From contig OZ316891.1 in NCBI GenBank assembly GCA_973895155.1, positions 17,174,001 to 17,238,000 of the forward strand: a DNA stretch of 64,000 bases. Reading direction: 5' to 3'. Shown here piece after piece: positions 11,346 to 23,118 of this stretch. Within the stretch, counting starts at the first letter, position 1. The number at the start of each line of letters is the position of its first letter. Both the position numbers and the translations under genes were made by a program. Under the pieces are notes generated by a model. That model searched no databases. It saw nothing but the letters and a program-made list of their open reading frames with translations, and was not told where the DNA came from. Source of the DNA: Marsupella aquatica. Its lineage: Eukaryota; Marchantiophyta.

Positions 11346-11973
11346 CTCCTTCTCCAATCCTCTAAAATCTTTGCCAAAGGACAAGACATGCTTGGATATG
11401 TAATCGTCCATTGAAAGTCCAGCAACACCAAAATAAACTTGTGCAACTTCCTCAATCGTGTCCATTCTCCCCCTTCTTGATTGCGCGGTTGGAAGAGTTG
11501 AGCCAATGTCTGAATGTGAATGAGACGCAGCCGACCGAGTCACGCGATGGGTGTACACAAAACCTAAAAAAGAGGATTGTGAGGACTCGAAATGACCGAC
11601 ATGACTATCTCCCATCCTTGTATTACCCCATTGAGAGATATGGCGATTGCGTTGAACAAAACGTCAAACAGTATCGTACAACTCTCCTAGAGCCCCTGAG
11701 CCAATACGGAGTAACAGACTTAGGTACAAAATGTCACGTTCGAACAGGCTGCTCCTAGAGAATTACGTATCTCCCATGAGCGCCAAGTCCCCATAGAGGG
11801 TTAAGAGATGGAGTCTCTAGCACATTAGAATGTTGCTCAATAGTAACACCAACAGAGCCGAACACTTGGAAGATTACCATTGGACCAACAATGGTCTTAT
11901 ACTTTGGCAGTGTGATCAGCAATCTTCAATGTTACCGTTAAAATATGACCGTTGATTGATTTAGCCTTATTGA

Positions 11974-12299
11974 TAGCGCCAAGCGCTAGCAAAAACAACT
12001 CTATATTACCCAATTTAAACTACTAATTTCAATAGCGCCGAGCGCCAACAAATCGACCACATATGTGTTTTTACACAATTCAAATGGATTTCCAGCCTTG
12101 AGGGACCAAATGGATGTTATTTAGAACATTTTATCCTTAAAAGTTTATTAGCGCTCGGCGCTATCATAAATGATATCCAATTCAAAGCTAATCATCACGC
12201 AAACATAATACAAACTCATCCATATCCAAAAATATTTTCAGAATTCCACTGGTACCAGAAGGATAATTTTGAGCATTCCAATGATAGCGCCAAGCGCTA
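11974..12299. repeat. Cluster of four 15-bp palindromes
   Basis: Family copies at 11974-11988 (TAGCGCCAAGCGCTA), 12033-12047 (TAGCGCCGAGCGCCA), 12149-12163 (TAGCGCTCGGCGCTA) and 12285-12299 (TAGCGCCAAGCGCTA). They lie in the noncoding interval upstream of copy A and downstream of the transposase gene (both minus strand). Confidence 0.85.
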
Positions 12300-13464
12300 A
12301 TATGGAATGTGTCACGGGTAAGATCCCTCCATCGAAAACTACATGCATTTTCAAGACTTCCAAATGACATTTGGTACAAAGATTGACTCATTCCCATAAG
12401 ATAGAACATCAAAAAACACGAACTGACTCATGCAAACTTCGGCAAGGGGATGTCTAAGAGTTTGGAACTCCATTTACGGTCATTGGATTTACTTCACCAA
12501 GTCTAGAAACATCAAGTGTACACTTCAAGATTTTTTAAAAACTGGGGAGTAACCTCCCACTAGATTCCGAGACTACCATGTAGGCAAAAGATTGACTACC
12601 ATTACTACCATTACTGCAACAACTGGTCGTGGCTGTCAACATCGGACTCCACCAAATAGAGTGGGCCCGACCTCCGTGACAAGAAACAGGAAACAGTGAT
12701 GATCATAACAGGAAAAATAGTTGAACAAAACAGGAGAATTTGTACTATCATTGACAAAAAACGGCTTAATTTTGACCCAAACCAAAGAGGTCAAATTCAA
12801 CATCAACTCAAAAAGATGGGGAAAACGACAATTATCGGAAGATGCCTTTACTAGCGCTTAGTCCTAACCAAGCGTTCGATACCGTTACAAAATATCATTA
12901 ACAAAATACCCGCTCAACATCTACCGGAATGATCAAAGGATAACGGTTTCTAAGGCAAGAAAAGGTCATCCTCGAGAATGCATGTGAAAGAAATCCACAC
13001 GTTCAGACTTGGAAACTACAAACTGAAACCAAGTAAGGAAATGAAGTCTAGCGCCGGGCGCTAACAAAACTGAAGTCCAAGTGACAAAACTGAAGTCCAA
13101 GTGACCCGTACAATGAAATTTACACATCCGTAAAATTGTAAAAACAAATTTAGTTTTTTGTGCAACCCACAAAACATTGAGCCGTGTTGAAAAGAAACCA
13201 AATGTTGTTTACTAGCGCCAGGCGCTAACCAAAACAAGGTTACCGTTACGAAATGACAAGTCCAACATACCCGTTGAACGTAAACAAGAATACTAAGCCT
13301 TCCTATAAACCATCAGCATTATGCCTCGCTAGAATATAACGCAGTTCCGCAATGGTAAGAATCGGTTGGCTTGGGAGGATATTGTCCACAGGATCAAGCT
13401 TGCAGATAACTTTGTAAACCCAGTACAAGTGTTTACATGGCATGAAAGGTTTCCCTCGAGAATG
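12300..13464. other. Intergenic part of the giant element
   Basis: No gene seen. It holds AACAGGAAA-type motifs (about 12686-12740), a decayed palindrome at 12852, two good palindromes (13049-13063, 13213-13227) and a 20-bp direct duplication (about 13065-13104). Confidence 0.6.
13049..13227. repeat. Two 15-bp palindromes
   Basis: TAGCGCCGGGCGCTA at 13049-13063 and TAGCGCCAGGCGCTA at 13213-13227, both perfect. They lie just downstream of the transposase stop codon. Confidence 0.85.
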
Positions 13465-14803
13465 TCAACGAAAGAAATCTTCACAAGAGCAACAAGGGAA
13501 AATGCAAATCTGCACCCAGTAAGTATTTGCAGTTCGTAAATGTGCATGTGTGCGTATCTGGAATTGTTTTCCGTATGAATTTCCCGATGAAACTTCCATA
13601 GTTTTGATCAAAGTCATTGTTTCTTTCGTTGCTGATTCAATCCTTTTATGATATTCCTGAGTGAGATTTGATCTGGAGATCATCGCACGCCCGTTTCTTG
13701 TTTGAAAATGGATGTTGACTTGTGCAAGATCGATCTTTTCAGGGAAAATGTCAATGTTGATTCTCAGTTCAAATGGAGAAGGACAACGTGAAATAGCACC
13801 TCCTCTCGAGACTTCAATGCCCTGCTCGTGAAGGAAATTCAACTCCAGACTTGAAAGATGAGTGCCTTTCTGTACTGGCAAAAAGTCTGGGCAAGTAGGG
13901 AGGTTCACAATACCTCGACGAGGGCGGCTCTTCCAGCAATCACGAGTGGGGCAGAACCAGATAAGCTCTGGATGGTGTTCACCTCTGAATAAGCGGTAAC
14001 CTTTGATGACTATTCCGACAACCCCTGCATTTGAAGGATATCCGACCTTCTTAATTCGATTACGACACTCATCTCGATCACAACTTCCAGACAACGTCCC
14101 ATTACACTGAGGTCCAGCACCGTGTCTGGAAACTCTCCGCAAATGCCACAACCTGGGTACAACATCCACTTCAAAAAGCGAAGTGTCTACAAGAATGAAT
14201 GGAGTGGTGTTCGGAACACTTTCTGGAACTTTGGAAGATTGAGTGACATGATGGGAAACTGGAGAGCCACTTTCAGACAAATCGATAACTGGATTCGAAG
14301 GAGGAGTTCTAAGTATCGGAATGTGCTCAAACTCGACTGAGGTCAAATTTCTCCTCTTGCAACCTCGGGTGTTTGGCGTAGTTATGAGAACCGTGTCATG
14401 TCAATGGGAGTCTTGTGGAGAGACATTCTCGGTCGCCGGACCTTTTCTTTTCATAGACTTCGTCACAAAATCCCCATTCAACGGAGAATCCCTCTCCAAA
14501 TCAAATTCTGCTGCATTTGCGAGTAACATATTAGAGGCTTCTTTGAAGAGTTTTGGGGACCCTGCTTGGTCAGCTGAACGAAAAGCCAATTCAAACACTG
14601 TTGGACCGGTACCCCGATGGAGCCCTTCACGATATGCTATATAGGCTGCTATTTGTGAGATTGCTCTGTTGTGATCGGTCTTACATCCTTCGAACAAACC
14701 AACTGTTTTCTTTCCCTGCCATGCTTTCATGATTCCGTGAACAGCTTCAGAACCAGTGCAATTGGGAATCATCCCCCCTTCAAGTGCACTTTTGCTCTGA
14801 AAA

Positions 14804-15900
14804 AGAGTTTTGTCAAATTCAGTACAATATAGCGAATAAAAATAAAGTGGAACTTCAAAATGGGCGGACGAAAGGTATGAATGTTTTCATGATTATTGTG
14901 AAGATTGAAGAAGCTATCAAGCTATTCGTACGTTAGCGCCCGGCGCTGGCAAAAACATCAATAAATATCACAAGTAGAAAAGGGATATTAATACTAGCTG
15001 TAGTTTGCTATGAAGAACCAAAAACACACTTAAAGGTCTTCAAACTCGGTATTCGTTCCCATAAAGAACAAGATGGGGTTGGTTTGATAGATTTAATCAA
15101 TAATAAAGAACTAAAAATGTTTTCCACACATAGTAATCAAGTTTGATTACTTTAATAAGGTACTTTGAAGATCGCTCCACAGCGGTGAGTGGTTTTCAAT
15201 GACAACTCAGCATCATGTAACCATAAATTAATGAAAAGGGAATGATTAACAAAATACAAGGAAAATAATCTCAAAGTATGCTAAGGGAGTCTGGAATTGA
15301 CCAAGGTTGCTCCTTAGACATAAGTCAAAATGAAAAGACTTAAGGATTCAAATCCACGTTTGCTTTTCAGATCTAAAATGCTTACTAGAGTACCTTTTAA
15401 AATGCCGTAAACATGTCTTATCCTTTCTTTCTAAGTGGTACTCAGATTAAATCTAAAAGGTAGCTACTTCAACATTTAGATGGTACTAAGCAACATGAAA
15501 GAAAATCCATCAATTCCAATAAGACTTAAACTCAATGAGTTAACTTTAAGAACTCAGGAGATTGCAATGAATCACCAAAAAGGAATCTATCATCACAAGA
15601 TCCAAAGATTTCTTACAAATGGATTTTACTTCTTGTGTTTATAATCAGAGGTAAAAACACAAGAAGGAGGTAAGTCTCTCCAAATGTTAAACCTAATCTC
15701 GAACTCATAGATTCATGATCAATGGGTTTAACACAAGGTAGAGGCAAAAATGCAAAACTTAACCATACTTCTACACTAGTGGTGGAGGGGTCTTATAGTA
15801 AAAACCTACAGGGTAAGAGGTCATAGGGTCGAAGAGACATGCCTCTTCATACTCCTCAAAAAGTCAAAACAGCGATTCAGTAAGTGAAAAGCCGGAAAAT
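14804..15900. other. Intron/flank sequence without a gene
   Basis: AT-rich noncoding DNA inside the transposase intron. It has one palindrome (14934-14948) at its left end. The boundary of the nested element with CGTAAAAG arrays must lie in this stretch, but I could not identify its terminus. Confidence 0.5.
14934..14948. repeat. 15-bp palindrome in transposase intron
   Basis: TAGCGCCCGGCGCTG, one base off consensus. With 19031-19045 it brackets the nested element, and no copies lie between the two, which fits a later insertion. Confidence 0.8.
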
Positions 15901-15915
15901 GGCTAAGTAAGAACC

Positions 15916-15975
15916 CGTAAAAGCGTAAAAGCGTAAAGACGTAATCGCGTAAAAGCGTAAAAACATAAAGGCATA
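15916..15975 (+). repeat. 8-bp tandem array (CGTAAAAG)n, left
   Basis: About eight units with an 8-bp period, most reading CGTAAAAG or CGTAAAGA, drifting to CATAAAGG at the right side. Direct orientation. Confidence 0.85.
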
Positions 15976-16204
15976 ATCTGGTGAATGCGGTAGACTTAAA
16001 GACTTACCGAATTCAACTATTTTTAACTTTCTACTCCTGGCTCGGAAAATTCTGAAAATTTTCCAGTGAGTTTCTCTATGTATAGACTACATACTAAAGA
16101 AGTTTCATAGCTTTTAAAGCTCTATAACACATTTTAAAAAATAGGGAAAGATGCACTACTCTTAAAACTAACTAAAACACTTGGTTTCTTCCTTAAGCTT
16201 GTTG

Positions 16205-18622
16205 TCAGATGTCGTCTGGTTCGAGTAGCTCCACGAGGGTAACAGTCCAAGCTTGAGTAACTTCCATCAGCTCACCCTGGCGTGGGGATCCTCGAGAGTA
16301 GGGTAGGCATCTCAATTGCCTTTCAGGATACATCAGGGGCATTCTTCTCCTTAGATAACATATGTCTATTCGAAGAGCTTCTCTATATATCCCAATCACG
16401 TCATAATTATTGCAAGTAGCAGCATATACTTGGGGATAATGGTATAGAAATTCATCAGAGTTCAGCATCCTGGAATAGAAAGGGTGAAGCCTCCATTTGA
16501 CATCTCTGAAATACCGGTTGAAGTTGGCTAGAGTTTGAGAGGTGACATTGTTCCAGATTCTCTGTTTCTCAGCTAATGAACTGGTTGAAACAAGGGTAAC
16601 CTTGGGCTCTCGAGGAAGGTAAGCGTTCTGGGGAGAAGTAGATTTCTTACTCTGCATGAGAAAAGAAACCACAAAATCTAGGGCATAAGCTGCCAAATTT
16701 CCAAAATATGCCAGAACTAAATCTGGATCCTCCACCTCTACATCACCCTGAAGTAGCATCACAGCAAGAATGGGCCGGAAATAGAGAGAGTCAGTCCAGA
16801 ACTCATCAAATTGTGTCATCTCCAGTCTGGAAGTTCCAAAACACCTGAGGTCGAAGATATAACTGGCCTCTGTCTTCTTGAGATAGTAGTATTTCCAAAA
16901 TTCTCCAACCAGTGGTCTGTTGGCCTGCATAATCTTACAGGTCTCCACATACCTGTGCACTTGGGACTCTGGATGTCTCGGGTATCTACTCTCGATGGTG
17001 GCATTCCGAGGTGTTTGAGTAGATGAGGTGACAACTGCTACTAAGTTTGGATTGGATCTTAAGGCAGTATCAACATCTTCAAATCCCTGCCTTGGGGATA
17101 ACTCAAGAGAATTATCATAAGATCTATAAGTTTCACCATCTGAGGGTGGATCAGAGTCTTCAGGTATATCCTCTCTGACGTAAGGGTGTTCATATTGTGA
17201 CCGATTGTAGGTGGGTCTTTTTGTGGGTTCGTAGTAAAAATCAGGGCTGTAAGGTTGCGAACCTGGGCTAGGAGTGGGACTAGTAGTTGGACATTGTTGG
17301 ATCAAGTTGCTGACCACAGATGCTATCTGTCGAGGTTCACACTGTAGTATTTCTAACAAGTCATCCACAATGGCCACACAGCTGATACTATCTGTTACTG
17401 GAATAGGCTCACTTGTTTCTAGGGGAGGGGGCTGTACAGTGACAGGAGTACAGATCACAAACTCCATTGGTGCTAGTTCTCTTGGGGAAGAGGTCATTCT
17501 GACAGGACTTAGCTGATCATGAAATGGTGATCTCAAACTAACAGCCTCCATTCTCAAATTATTAACAGCGTCATATAGTCCATCATTACTGCAACTGAGG
17601 AGAGATGTCAACTTATCAATAAGCTGCTAATTTGACTCTGCCTTCGAAGGAGTGGACCTAGTGGTCTCATGAGGAGTAGCATCAGTTGGTGTAGCAACAT
17701 CGTCTTGTTGATGAATGCTCCTTACTTCTTCAGCTTCTAGTGGATCTGCATCCATAGTCCGGCTAGGGAAATTCTCATTACTTATTGATTGGCAAACAAC
17801 TTCCCTGCTATGCATAGGAGAATGTGTAGGGATTTCTAATGAAGTATCCTCCATAGGAACATCAGTATTCTCCTCAACGTTCTGATCATTCGAATTCAAT
17901 GGGGTGACATGTACAATGTCCTCCATAGGAATTTCTTCTTCAATACCCAAGTCAATCAGGAGTAACCCCCTCTCTGTCTCTTCCTCCAGATATAAACAGT
18001 CATGAGTATAATAGAGCTGAGAGAGATAATTTTGTAAACAAGTGGTCCTCCCTGCTTCCAAGCTCCTTACTTGATCCTTCATTACATTAAACAGAAGTAG
18101 GGCCCAATTTACTTTTATAGCTCCACTGTGAGCAGCTACAATGGTGTTAGCCAAGGCCATAGGACAGAGAGTTGGCTTTTTCGGATGAAGAATGGGTACC
18201 AGAAATTCCATGAGCACTCTCAATTTAGGATAAGTACACTGGGACAAGTTCCAACCATTCTTGGCATTTCGAGTTCCTGAGAAGTATGGAGCAGATAAGT
18301 CCTGCTTCTTGGAATATAACGCCTCTCCTTCTAACGGGCATCCAAAGGCGTAAGCAATTTGCTCAACAGTCCACAGGCTGGGGTGAGCTCGAATCGTTTG
18401 CCTGAATTCAATCGGGATGATAGTCCCCTTCACAAAATCCTGCAAGTAGGAGTCGAGCTCGACATTCCAGGAGATCCTGAGCAAGCGCTCCAATCCTAAG
18501 TGTTGTAAAGAGTCTTGTAAATTAGAAAGACTATCAGGCGCTCGTGGTATACGAGCTGCCACTACTTTTGAGACTGCTAGAGCTTCAATTTGATACTATT
18601 CCTCAACACCCAGGTTCGCCAT
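16205..18622 (-). pseudogene. Mobile-domain-like ORF, open except for two TAG codons
   Basis: From ATG 18622 (MANLGVEE) the frame stays open to 16205 except for TAG at 18596-18598 and TAG at 17627-17629. There are no frameshifts and no TAA or TGA. N-terminal core: LERLLRISWNVELDSYL, EQIAYAFGCPLEGEALYSKK, LRVLMEFLVPILHPKKPTLC and VNWALLLFNVMKDQV. Then comes an acidic linker, a Pro/Ser-rich part, VVTSSTQTPRNATIESRYPR, and a second conserved helical part (VTLVSTSSLAEKQRIWN; NFNRYFRDVKWRLHPFY). The same blocks occur in the copy at 32.5-34.1 kb, so the protein was conserved. The second TAG could instead separate two ORFs. It resembles plant transposon-associated mobile-domain proteins; role unknown. 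Confidence 0.5.
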
Positions 18623-18821
18623 AGCTGCAATGGTGATTTGCGTGCTGCGAAGGTTGCTTTCGAAGAGAAAGAGCAAGTGAATAGGGGTGGTGAAAATACA
18701 GGAGTGAGCGCCTGAACTCTGTGCTTGATTCCTATCAAGGTATGAAGTCCCCAATTTGTTTCTAAGTCCCGTTGCAAAGTTAGTCGTAGCGCCGTAACGT
18801 GAACTTTCCTTAAACGCGTAA

Positions 18822-18915
18822 GGCGTAAGCCGTAATCCCGTATTGGCGTAAACTCGTAACAGCGTAAACCCGTAAACCCGTAATGCTCTTATGCGTAAAT
18901 GCGTAATCCCGTTAT
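18822..18915 (+). repeat. 7-8-bp tandem array (CGTAANNN)n, right
   Basis: About eleven units beginning CGTAA with 7-8-bp spacing (for example CGTAAACC twice in a row), same orientation as the array at 15916. Confidence 0.85.
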
Positions 18916-19030
18916 AAAGTATATCCATAGTTTACACTTGGCATTTTAACAGCAACAGCAGGCTTAAATACTGTAAAAAGTTTAAATTTTTCAGTAATTT
19001 CAGGTTTTTGATATTACCCAATACTCACAC

Positions 19031-19045
19031 TAGCGCCAGGCGCTA
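19031..19045. repeat. 15-bp palindrome just inside the transposase intron
   Basis: TAGCGCCAGGCGCTA, perfect consensus, about 20 bp downstream (minus strand) of the GTGAGT splice donor. Confidence 0.85.
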
Positions 19046-21090
19046 GTATACATTGACTCACCAAAGTATGAAATTTCCCCACTGATGCCACCTCACAACC
19101 CACCAAGCGATCCATCTTTGCAACATTCTAAGTTTCCCAGGAATACAATTTCCAGATCTCCACGATGAATCAATCTCTCGTGATACCCTGTAGGCTTCCA
19201 CAAATGAAGCGGCATTCCGCAACTTGTCCCAAAGGATTCGATGTTCAACACGTTTTTCGTCAAGTACTCCTTCGATAGAGTGCCGATGCAAAGACTGATA
19301 AAAGTGGAATGCATCCGATCGCTCTCTCTCCTGGTTTGGATGGCAGTCAAAGAAGACATTCCTAACCGCTATCCATCCCGCCTGAGCGTTATCCGCCATG
19401 AAACCATGGATTTCCACACCGTTTAAACCGTTCTCCAAAGCGACTTTGATCATCAACCTCCAAGCTTTCTCAAGCGATGCAGTGTCCTCTGCTTTGAGTT
19501 CACAAGTAAATATTGTGCACAAAGCTCGATAGTTATGGTCATACACATGTGCACTAAAAGTACTCCATTCTTTTGACATCCTTTTCATCACGTCAAAGCT
19601 CACCCATGCTCCTTCTAGAGGCCCCCCTTTCTTCATCTGACGCAGTAAATCTACTCCCGATCCATGACCTTTGATAGTCATTTTGAAAATATGCGCTCTA
19701 TCACCTTTACAACCCTGCCCAGGAAGAAGATATCTTTGGAGAAAAGGAAACGTAACATTCTTCTGCATGCGAACCAGATATTCCAAATCACCTCGACCAA
19801 CCTGATCTTTGCGAACGCTCTTAAATAACGCAAAAACTTCTGAGGCGTTGAAACGAGCATAAGTGATTTCCAGATTTCTGATTCTTCTAGCTTTGAAATG
19901 TCATCCACAGACTCACCTACGGCATCCATTAAAGATCCAGTGATCTCATTTTTCAAAACGCACGGTGTAGAAGAAGGAGACTTCTCATGTTGTCTCCGTA
20001 TTTCTTCTATTGCTATTTTCTCAGCACTTCTAGACCAGACCTTCCGACATGGATGGTTGTGCACTCCCATATGGATTGCAAGTCATGACATGTGTTTTGC
20101 AGTGTCATTTTTGATCAAAACTTGCGGGTACATATAAAACATTTTTGCTGGACAAGACTCAACACAAAATGGAACTTGAAGGCAATAGCAACAAACAATT
20201 CCTCCAGCATCGATAAACCTCCCAGGACAATGCTGACCAGAGAGCTTGGGGGTCCCATCCCATCCATTACAGTTTCTAACTTGAGTCCTGGTGTAAAACT
20301 CACATGCTCTATTTTGGCATTCGAGAGAACCACTACAGCTTACTTTCCCAAACTCCCACATCTTCTTCGGAACGACATTAGCAGAAGTAGGAAGGATTCT
20401 AGTCCAGAGGTAGCAGTCCTTGCATCGATCCATGTTTCGCAGACGATCCCCTTTCGAGCCAACACCTTCAACAGGTGGAAGCTCAAATATGGTATTCCCA
20501 TTGTACTCTATAGGTAAGCATTCAACCTGTTTGTGAATGAATGCCTTGGACCTAACAAAGCGCAATAACTCACTTTGTCCAGTTGACTTCAACAAGGCAT
20601 CAAGTGCGCTTCTTCTCTACACAACCAGAACAGGACGAGTTAGAGTGTCTCCATCATCAGACTTCTCCGACGCAATCAATACGGGGAGTACCTGGGGCGT
20701 CAACAAATTGGTACTTCCGCCCTCCTTATTGACCTCACCGCCCTTTGAGATTGGTGGAGAACCCTCAGAGCATTCAGCGTCGGACGTAAGGTCAATGACA
20801 TCGTGAGCGACCTGATGCGTCTCCACCTTGACATGAACGATGTCCCTTAGTTGAATGAAAATCAAGTACTCCACGCCATATTCGAGATTCCAAACAACGT
20901 CCTCCGCTTCAGTATCAAAATGAGCGGGCCCATCGTTCAAAGTTCTGATACTCAAAATATGTTTTCTCGTCACCCCAAATCTTCCACACAGGTAATTATC
21001 ACTAACACGTTTCTTGGTTTTGAAAATCGACACAGGGATCGTCACAACGTCACCTGTATTCGGACACGTTATTCCAATAATGCGAGACAT

Positions 21091-22323
21091 TCTAACTCCC
21101 CAAAGATAACCGACTACATAAAATAATGATACATTGTAAAATGAAACTAGTTTGGATGGTTGAGGGTTTCTTCTAAATCCAAGTCTCAAACGGAAAGAGC
21201 CGTCGAGCGGTTATAGGATCCGTTGGGTACGGATTTTCTTACCATTCAAGAAACGACAAAACCATAAATTCGGCGGATAGTTACTGTTGAATTAATGGTT
21301 TTGACATTGTAACCAAAGGGGTAATATAGTAGCGCCAGGCGCTAGCATTTTCCACATCTGAAAGAGCCCAAAAAATGAACAACAAAAGCAAAGATCATCG
21401 GCCATTTTGGTTACTGACACAGGTTAACATTCTACGATAGGTTTCGGGTTTCCTTGGAAATATATCGGGTTTCCATGGAAATAGCCCCTTATTTATGTCA
21501 GACGACAATATTACCCTCTGCTTATATTAAAATCGATCCATTTGAGATCGAGTAGAAGCTATCACAATAATAGCGCCAGGCGCTATCATAAAATTTCTTT
21601 AAAATGTCAAGATGTACTCGTACATTATTTATAGAAACTTACACATTTCGTGTCCAAACATCTACCATTTTGAGGTGTCTCGTTACTAGCGCCGAGCGCT
21701 ATTATTGAAATCTACACATTTGTTCCCTATTTGAGACTAAAAGAAAAATAGCGCCTGGCACTTTCATATACTTTATAGAAATAGAAGCCGTTTATTACAA
21801 AATCTTTCTCGCTTTAGTCCAATCATTCGCATGATTTTTTAGTACAATGTTACTAGCGCCAGGCGCTATTATTAAAATCCTTCATTTTAAGATATATTTT
21901 AGTCTAGCATAATAATAGCGCCAGGCGCTAATATTAGATCGAAGTAGAATAATGACATAAACGGTCTTTTTAAATGGTAACTTTGACCATTTATCGTTAC
22001 AATTTATAACGAATTCCTGGATAAATATATTCACGAGTACCTATAAACTAGTTAAAATGTGACAAGTGTCAACCTTTAGTAGGTCTGCTTTTGGATGCTC
22101 ATGCTTTTCGATGTGTACTTGTGATACATGTCGGTCTGCCACAGGGTATATCAGATAAGATCTTTTCGCGATAGTATCTTTCTTGATCGTTAGAACGACC
22201 TTTGCGCACGTTTAGGATCGTTGTCAATCATTTGTCCATATCGGTATAGCACCACAAGAAACGTTGCATCACGCAAGAAGCACGTTGAGGTGCGGGTTCC
22301 CCGTGTGTGCATCTTAAACAGAC
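21091..22323. promoter_or_regulatory. Divergent control region with six palindromes
   Basis: Noncoding DNA between the divergent starts of the transposase (ATG 21090, minus) and copy B (ATG 22324, plus). It carries the densest set of the 15-bp palindromes in the window: six in about 600 bp. The arrangement is what one expects for a shared promoter/operator region. No clear TATA boxes were pinned down. Confidence 0.5.
21330..21930. repeat. Cluster of six 15-bp palindromes
   Basis: Copies at 21330-21344, 21571-21585, 21687-21701, 21749-21763 (TAGCGCCTGGCACTT, decayed), 21854-21868 and 21916-21930. Four of the six are perfect TAGCGCCAGGCGCTA. Confidence 0.9.
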
Positions 22324-23103
22324 ATGGAAAATCATTCTCCTGGCCATTCTGAAACATCCGAGTCCTCATTCTCCGGATCAATTTATACTCGGAGAGTCAC
22401 TCGTTCGTCTGCATCGAACTCTTTGCGAAACATTAGTCAGTCGATTCCAAAGCCAAAATGAGGCATCATGGAGTCATACGGAGATTTTGCGATGGAGGAC
22501 GGTGGCGAGGGAGTCCTGTCCATGGATGCTGTGATCAAGAAATATGCAATGTCATTTGGAGTCGATTTCAGAGGGGAGAAGAAAGAGCCGCCGCGTATCC
22601 CTCTTTGTCGGCTTATTCACATGGAAATCGTTTGGACTTTATAGAAAAATAGTGCATCTATCGATAAGCTCAAGGATTTGTTTTGGAGCTCTGGGTACAA
22701 CTCTTCAATTGGGATGCGGTTTAACGTCCAGCCCACGGATTCAGAAGGAGTCGTTCAATTCTGCACGCCTGAAATTTGGGAGACATGGGATGCTGTTTCG
22801 GTTGCCCAGAATGACTTGTTTGAAGCAGAATGTGCTACTGATCCAGATTTCCACATTGTGAAGGATAAGATGTTCTGTGTTTTTGACGGGAATCATCGAC
22901 TCTACTCGTGGACCCAAGTAACAAATGAGAATCCAGACAATATCAAGTACCATTCGCGTGTTCAATGCACTGTTTTTAAGGGAGATCGGGGTTCTCTAGT
23001 TGAGCTTGAAGCGGCTATGCACACGGTGAACCAGTAAGTATTCCTCAAGTTGCATAAACGCTATTGAGTTTGGTCAATTGCGCTTGATTTTTGCAAAGTT
23101 AGT

Positions 23104-23118
23104 TACGGCCAGGCGCTA
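23104..23118. repeat. 15-bp palindrome in copy B intron 1
   Basis: TACGGCCAGGCGCTA, a half-decayed copy; the right arm is intact. Confidence 0.65.

Larger units (their letters stand above)
4330..11615 (-). pseudogene. Copy A: ParB-like/DNA methylase-like fusion gene, interrupted and deleted
   Basis: Minus-strand gene colinear with copy B (22324-26673). Proposed exons: 11615-11341 plus 7395-6955 (split by the inserted element), about 6842-6230, 6098-5384, 5207-4640, 4526-4330. The N-terminal part has a ParB-like block, VFDGNHHLYSW (about 7110-7077; the family Arg is His here), ending with LVELEAAMHAVNQ before a GTAAGT donor. The C-terminal half has the methylase-like motifs: VDAGFIYLPTG, then PGDIVMDWIVGAGST and, one base out of frame, GRFVVGIENRKEF. 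Damage: TAG at 7344, 6383, 5456 and 5405, TGA at 6693, a frameshift near 4925, and loss of about 300 codons (relative to B) in exon 2, replaced by a 17-bp triplication. Homology to copy B stops at the LINE tail. About 60% identical to B by eye. Confidence 0.6.
15900..18925 (-). mobile_element. Nested mobile-domain-like element with terminal 8-bp arrays
   Basis: A minus-strand ORF of about 805 codons (18622-16205) flanked on both sides by 8-bp-period CGTAAAAG-type arrays (15916-15975 and about 18822-18915, both in the same orientation on the plus strand). A diverged copy of the same architecture (arrays plus ORF) lies at 31656-34460. This shows that the arrays belong to the element. True ends and target duplications were not found, so the span is a minimum. 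Confidence 0.6.
13465..21090 (-). pseudogene. MULE-type transposase gene, two-part, decayed
   Basis: Minus-strand gene starting at ATG 21090 (MSRIIGITCPNTGDVV). The first part, to about 19063, has a Cys-rich zinc-binding block (CSGSLECQNRACEFY), a spacer, HMGVHNHPCRKVWS, and a transposase core with YDHNYRALCTIFTCEL, GFMADNAQAGWIAVRNVF and FHFYQSLHRHS, then WIAWWVVRWHQWGNF. A GTGAGT donor at 19062 starts an intron that holds a nested element. The acceptor is near 14800, and the C-terminal exon continues with IPNCTGSEAVHGIMKAWQ, AYIAYREGLHRGTGP, an NLS-like CKRRNL and a second Cys-containing region. The order zinc finger, D...D, C/H block, then GSEAVH matches plant/moss MULE-family transposases as I know them. 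Damage: TAG 20617, TGA 20083, TGA 14401 and a frameshift near 19800. The exact family assignment needs a search. Confidence 0.55.

Noticed and set aside
15916-18915. CRISPR-like reading of the regularly spaced CGTAA arrays
   Set aside because: The period is 8 bp with no unique spacers, the context is eukaryotic, and no cas-like gene is present. They are simple tandem arrays.
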